Positions 63,011 to 64,000 of a DNA stretch of 64,000 nucleotides are shown in pieces (position 1 is the first letter of the stretch; each line of letters starts with the position of its first letter). The DNA is from Ensifer sp. Root278 (lineage in GTDB: Bacteria; Pseudomonadota; Alphaproteobacteria; Rhizobiales; Rhizobiaceae), in the NCBI RefSeq assembly GCF_001429285.1, contig NZ_LMJJ01000013.1, forward strand, positions 1 to 64,000, given 5' to 3'. A program made the translations under genes and the position numbers. The notes beneath the pieces were generated by a model. It was not told the DNA's origin. It was given only the letters and a program-made list of their open reading frames with translations, and searched no databases.

Positions 63011-64000
63011 CTATGTTGGGCGGCGCTGGAGCCAAGCTGGGGCAAGGCTCATGAGGACTTGCAATGCCGACCTGCCATCGTGACCAAGGAACAACGCTGG
63101 TGCGCACCAGCACAACAGCGCGCTGGCAGGGGCCGTGGTAAGCACGATCATTCCCAGCAGGGAGAGCGGCGGCGTGTGAAGTTCTCGCAATAAATTCGCA
63201 AACATCCAGGCGCCGCCTCCTACCGTGACCGCTAGCGCCACGCCGGGTAGGTGCGCGACGGCAAAGTCCGACCACTTAAGTCCCGTAAGGCGGAGGCTGA
63301 GCTGCGCCATGAGAAGGAAGTTGCTCGCCACCGCTATGACGGCCCCAAGCGCCACTCCTGTCACACCCCAATGTTGCCCGATGAATGAGCCGGCCCCGAC
63401 TGCGAAGGCGAAAACGGCTTGCCGCCACGCGCGGGCGTATACGGCCCCGGTTGCCCGGGTAATCGAATCACTGAGCTTGTAACTGGTGCGGAATAGCATT
63501 CCCGCCGCCAGGATCTGAAGCGGGAGTACCGCGTTCTCCCATCCCGGGCCGAGCAGCACCTGTACCAGTTCCGGCAGGACAGCCATTACCACCACGCTGG
63601 CGGGAAGCACAAGCAATGCACAGGACGCGACTGCGCCGCGAAATGCGCGTGCCAATCGCGCCGGCTCCTGCTGGATCAGCGCCATCGTCGGAAACAAGAC
63701 CATATCGAGGGTCTGGCCAACAATGACTGCGGGTGCTGTCATCAGCTGCGATGCGAGCGCATACAGCCCCAGCGACTCAGCTCCTAGCCAACGCCCTACG
63801 ACCGCTTTGTCGGCCTGACCGGCCAGGTAATTGAATATGCGAGCGATGGTAAAGCCACCTCCAAAATAGAGCAGGTGTCCGATCGCGCGTCGTTCCAGCA
63901 GAAGCCGTTTCGGGTGCGGCTGTCCGATGAGCAGCGCAAGCATGCGCACGAAATGCTGGCACACCAGGGCGCCAATAAGGGCCCAGATCCCAAGCCCCCG
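63011..64000 (-). CDS. Polysaccharide/oligosaccharide flippase (Wzx-like, MOP superfamily), 5' end cut by window edge
   Basis: 330 residues to the right edge, still open there, so the N-terminus lies outside. Repeated hydrophobic helices with the family patterns NYLAGQADKAVVGRWLGAES and GLYALASQLM, and later VLLGPGWENAVLPLQILAAG, match lipid-linked oligosaccharide translocases. The C-terminus ends in a basic LQRRPT tail. It moves polysaccharide repeat units across the inner membrane. It probably belongs to a surface-polysaccharide cluster beyond the window. Confidence 0.88.
   Translation of the reverse strand, partial: RGLGIWALIGALVCQHFVRMLALLIGQPHPKRLLLERRAIGHLLYFGGGFTIARIFNYLAGQADKAVVGRWLGAESLGLYALASQLMTAPAVIVGQTLDMVLFPTMALIQQEPARLARAFRGAVASCALLVLPASVVVMAVLPELVQVLLGPGWENAVLPLQILAAGMLFRTSYKLSDSITRATGAVYARAWRQAVFAFAVGAGSFIGQHWGVTGVALGAVIAVASNFLLMAQLSLRLTGLKWSDFAVAHLPGVALAVTVGGGAWMFANLLRELHTPPLSLLGMIVLTTAPASALLCWCAPALFLGHDGRSALQVLMSLAPAWLQRRPT

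Overview
The window looks like a GC-rich accessory replicon (megaplasmid or chromid) or accessory region of a member of the Rhizobiales, of the Rhizobium/Ensifer/Agrobacterium type. The evidence is its density of ABC uptake systems paired with local LysR, LacI and TetR regulators, short oxidative catabolic operons, an adjacent pair of carboxymuconolactone-decarboxylase (CMD) proteins of the kind first catalogued in Agrobacterium vitis, an ISNCY/IS1202-like insertion sequence and a zone of decayed genes. No rRNA, tRNA, CRISPR array, replication origin or phage module was seen. The organism is inferred from gene content only.

Layout. (1) 1-9.8 kb: an aldehyde dehydrogenase cut by the left edge diverges from a taurine/nitrate-type ABC transporter, followed by an FAD oxidoreductase, a family III CoA-transferase, an enoyl-CoA hydratase, a LysR regulator and an amidohydrolase; a ferredoxin gene converges on them. 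Three copies of TTGCC-N5-GGCAA, two in front of the transporter and one in front of the ferredoxin, suggest one regulon. (2) 10.0-20.1 kb: a RutR-like TetR repressor diverges from a long operon containing a uracil-DNA-glycosylase-fold protein, a GMC oxidoreductase, a NIPSNAP protein, a complete BMP-type (nucleoside-like) ABC transporter and an amidohydrolase/deaminase. Three TTGAC-N6-GTCA boxes lie between the two units. (3) 20.3-25.2 kb: a giant Ig-repeat autotransporter. (4) 25.4-32.5 kb: a LacI-controlled beta-fructoside operon with an ABC importer and a cytoplasmic GH32 enzyme. (5) 33.2-35.6 kb: an ISNCY/IS1202-type element with an extra convergent gene. (6) 35.7-37.1 kb: a TetR/RidA divergent pair around a perfect 19-bp-arm palindrome. 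(7) 46.3-37.2 kb, minus strand: LysR, a polyamine-type ABC transporter, a flavin monooxygenase, two CMD proteins and a MATE exporter. (8) 57.0-46.9 kb, minus strand: a LivKGFHM transporter followed by a LigF-like GST, a frameshifted hydroxyquinol-type dioxygenase, a beta-keto acid cleavage enzyme, a quinone-oxidoreductase-type dehydrogenase, a cupin and an alpha/beta hydrolase whose nucleophile position is alanine. A divergent LacI gene shares an intergenic region holding three LacI-type operators. (9) 58.3-62.7 kb: an SDR gene, then remnants (an acyl-CoA-dehydrogenase/ALDH chimera, an amidohydrolase remnant, a clipped IS1595 transposase, a calcium-binding-protein fragment) around a LuxR-type regulator. 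(10) 63-64 kb: a polysaccharide flippase cut by the right edge.

Functionally the window is a chain of separate 'import, then oxidise or hydrolyse' cassettes, each with its own regulator and mostly with recognisable operators. The substrates are not fixed by the sequence except for the fructoside operon. The most unusual items are the RutR-like regulon with a UDG-fold protein as first gene, the serine-to-alanine hydrolase, the LigF-like GST/dioxygenase/BKACE operon, and the CMD-pair flavoprotein cluster.
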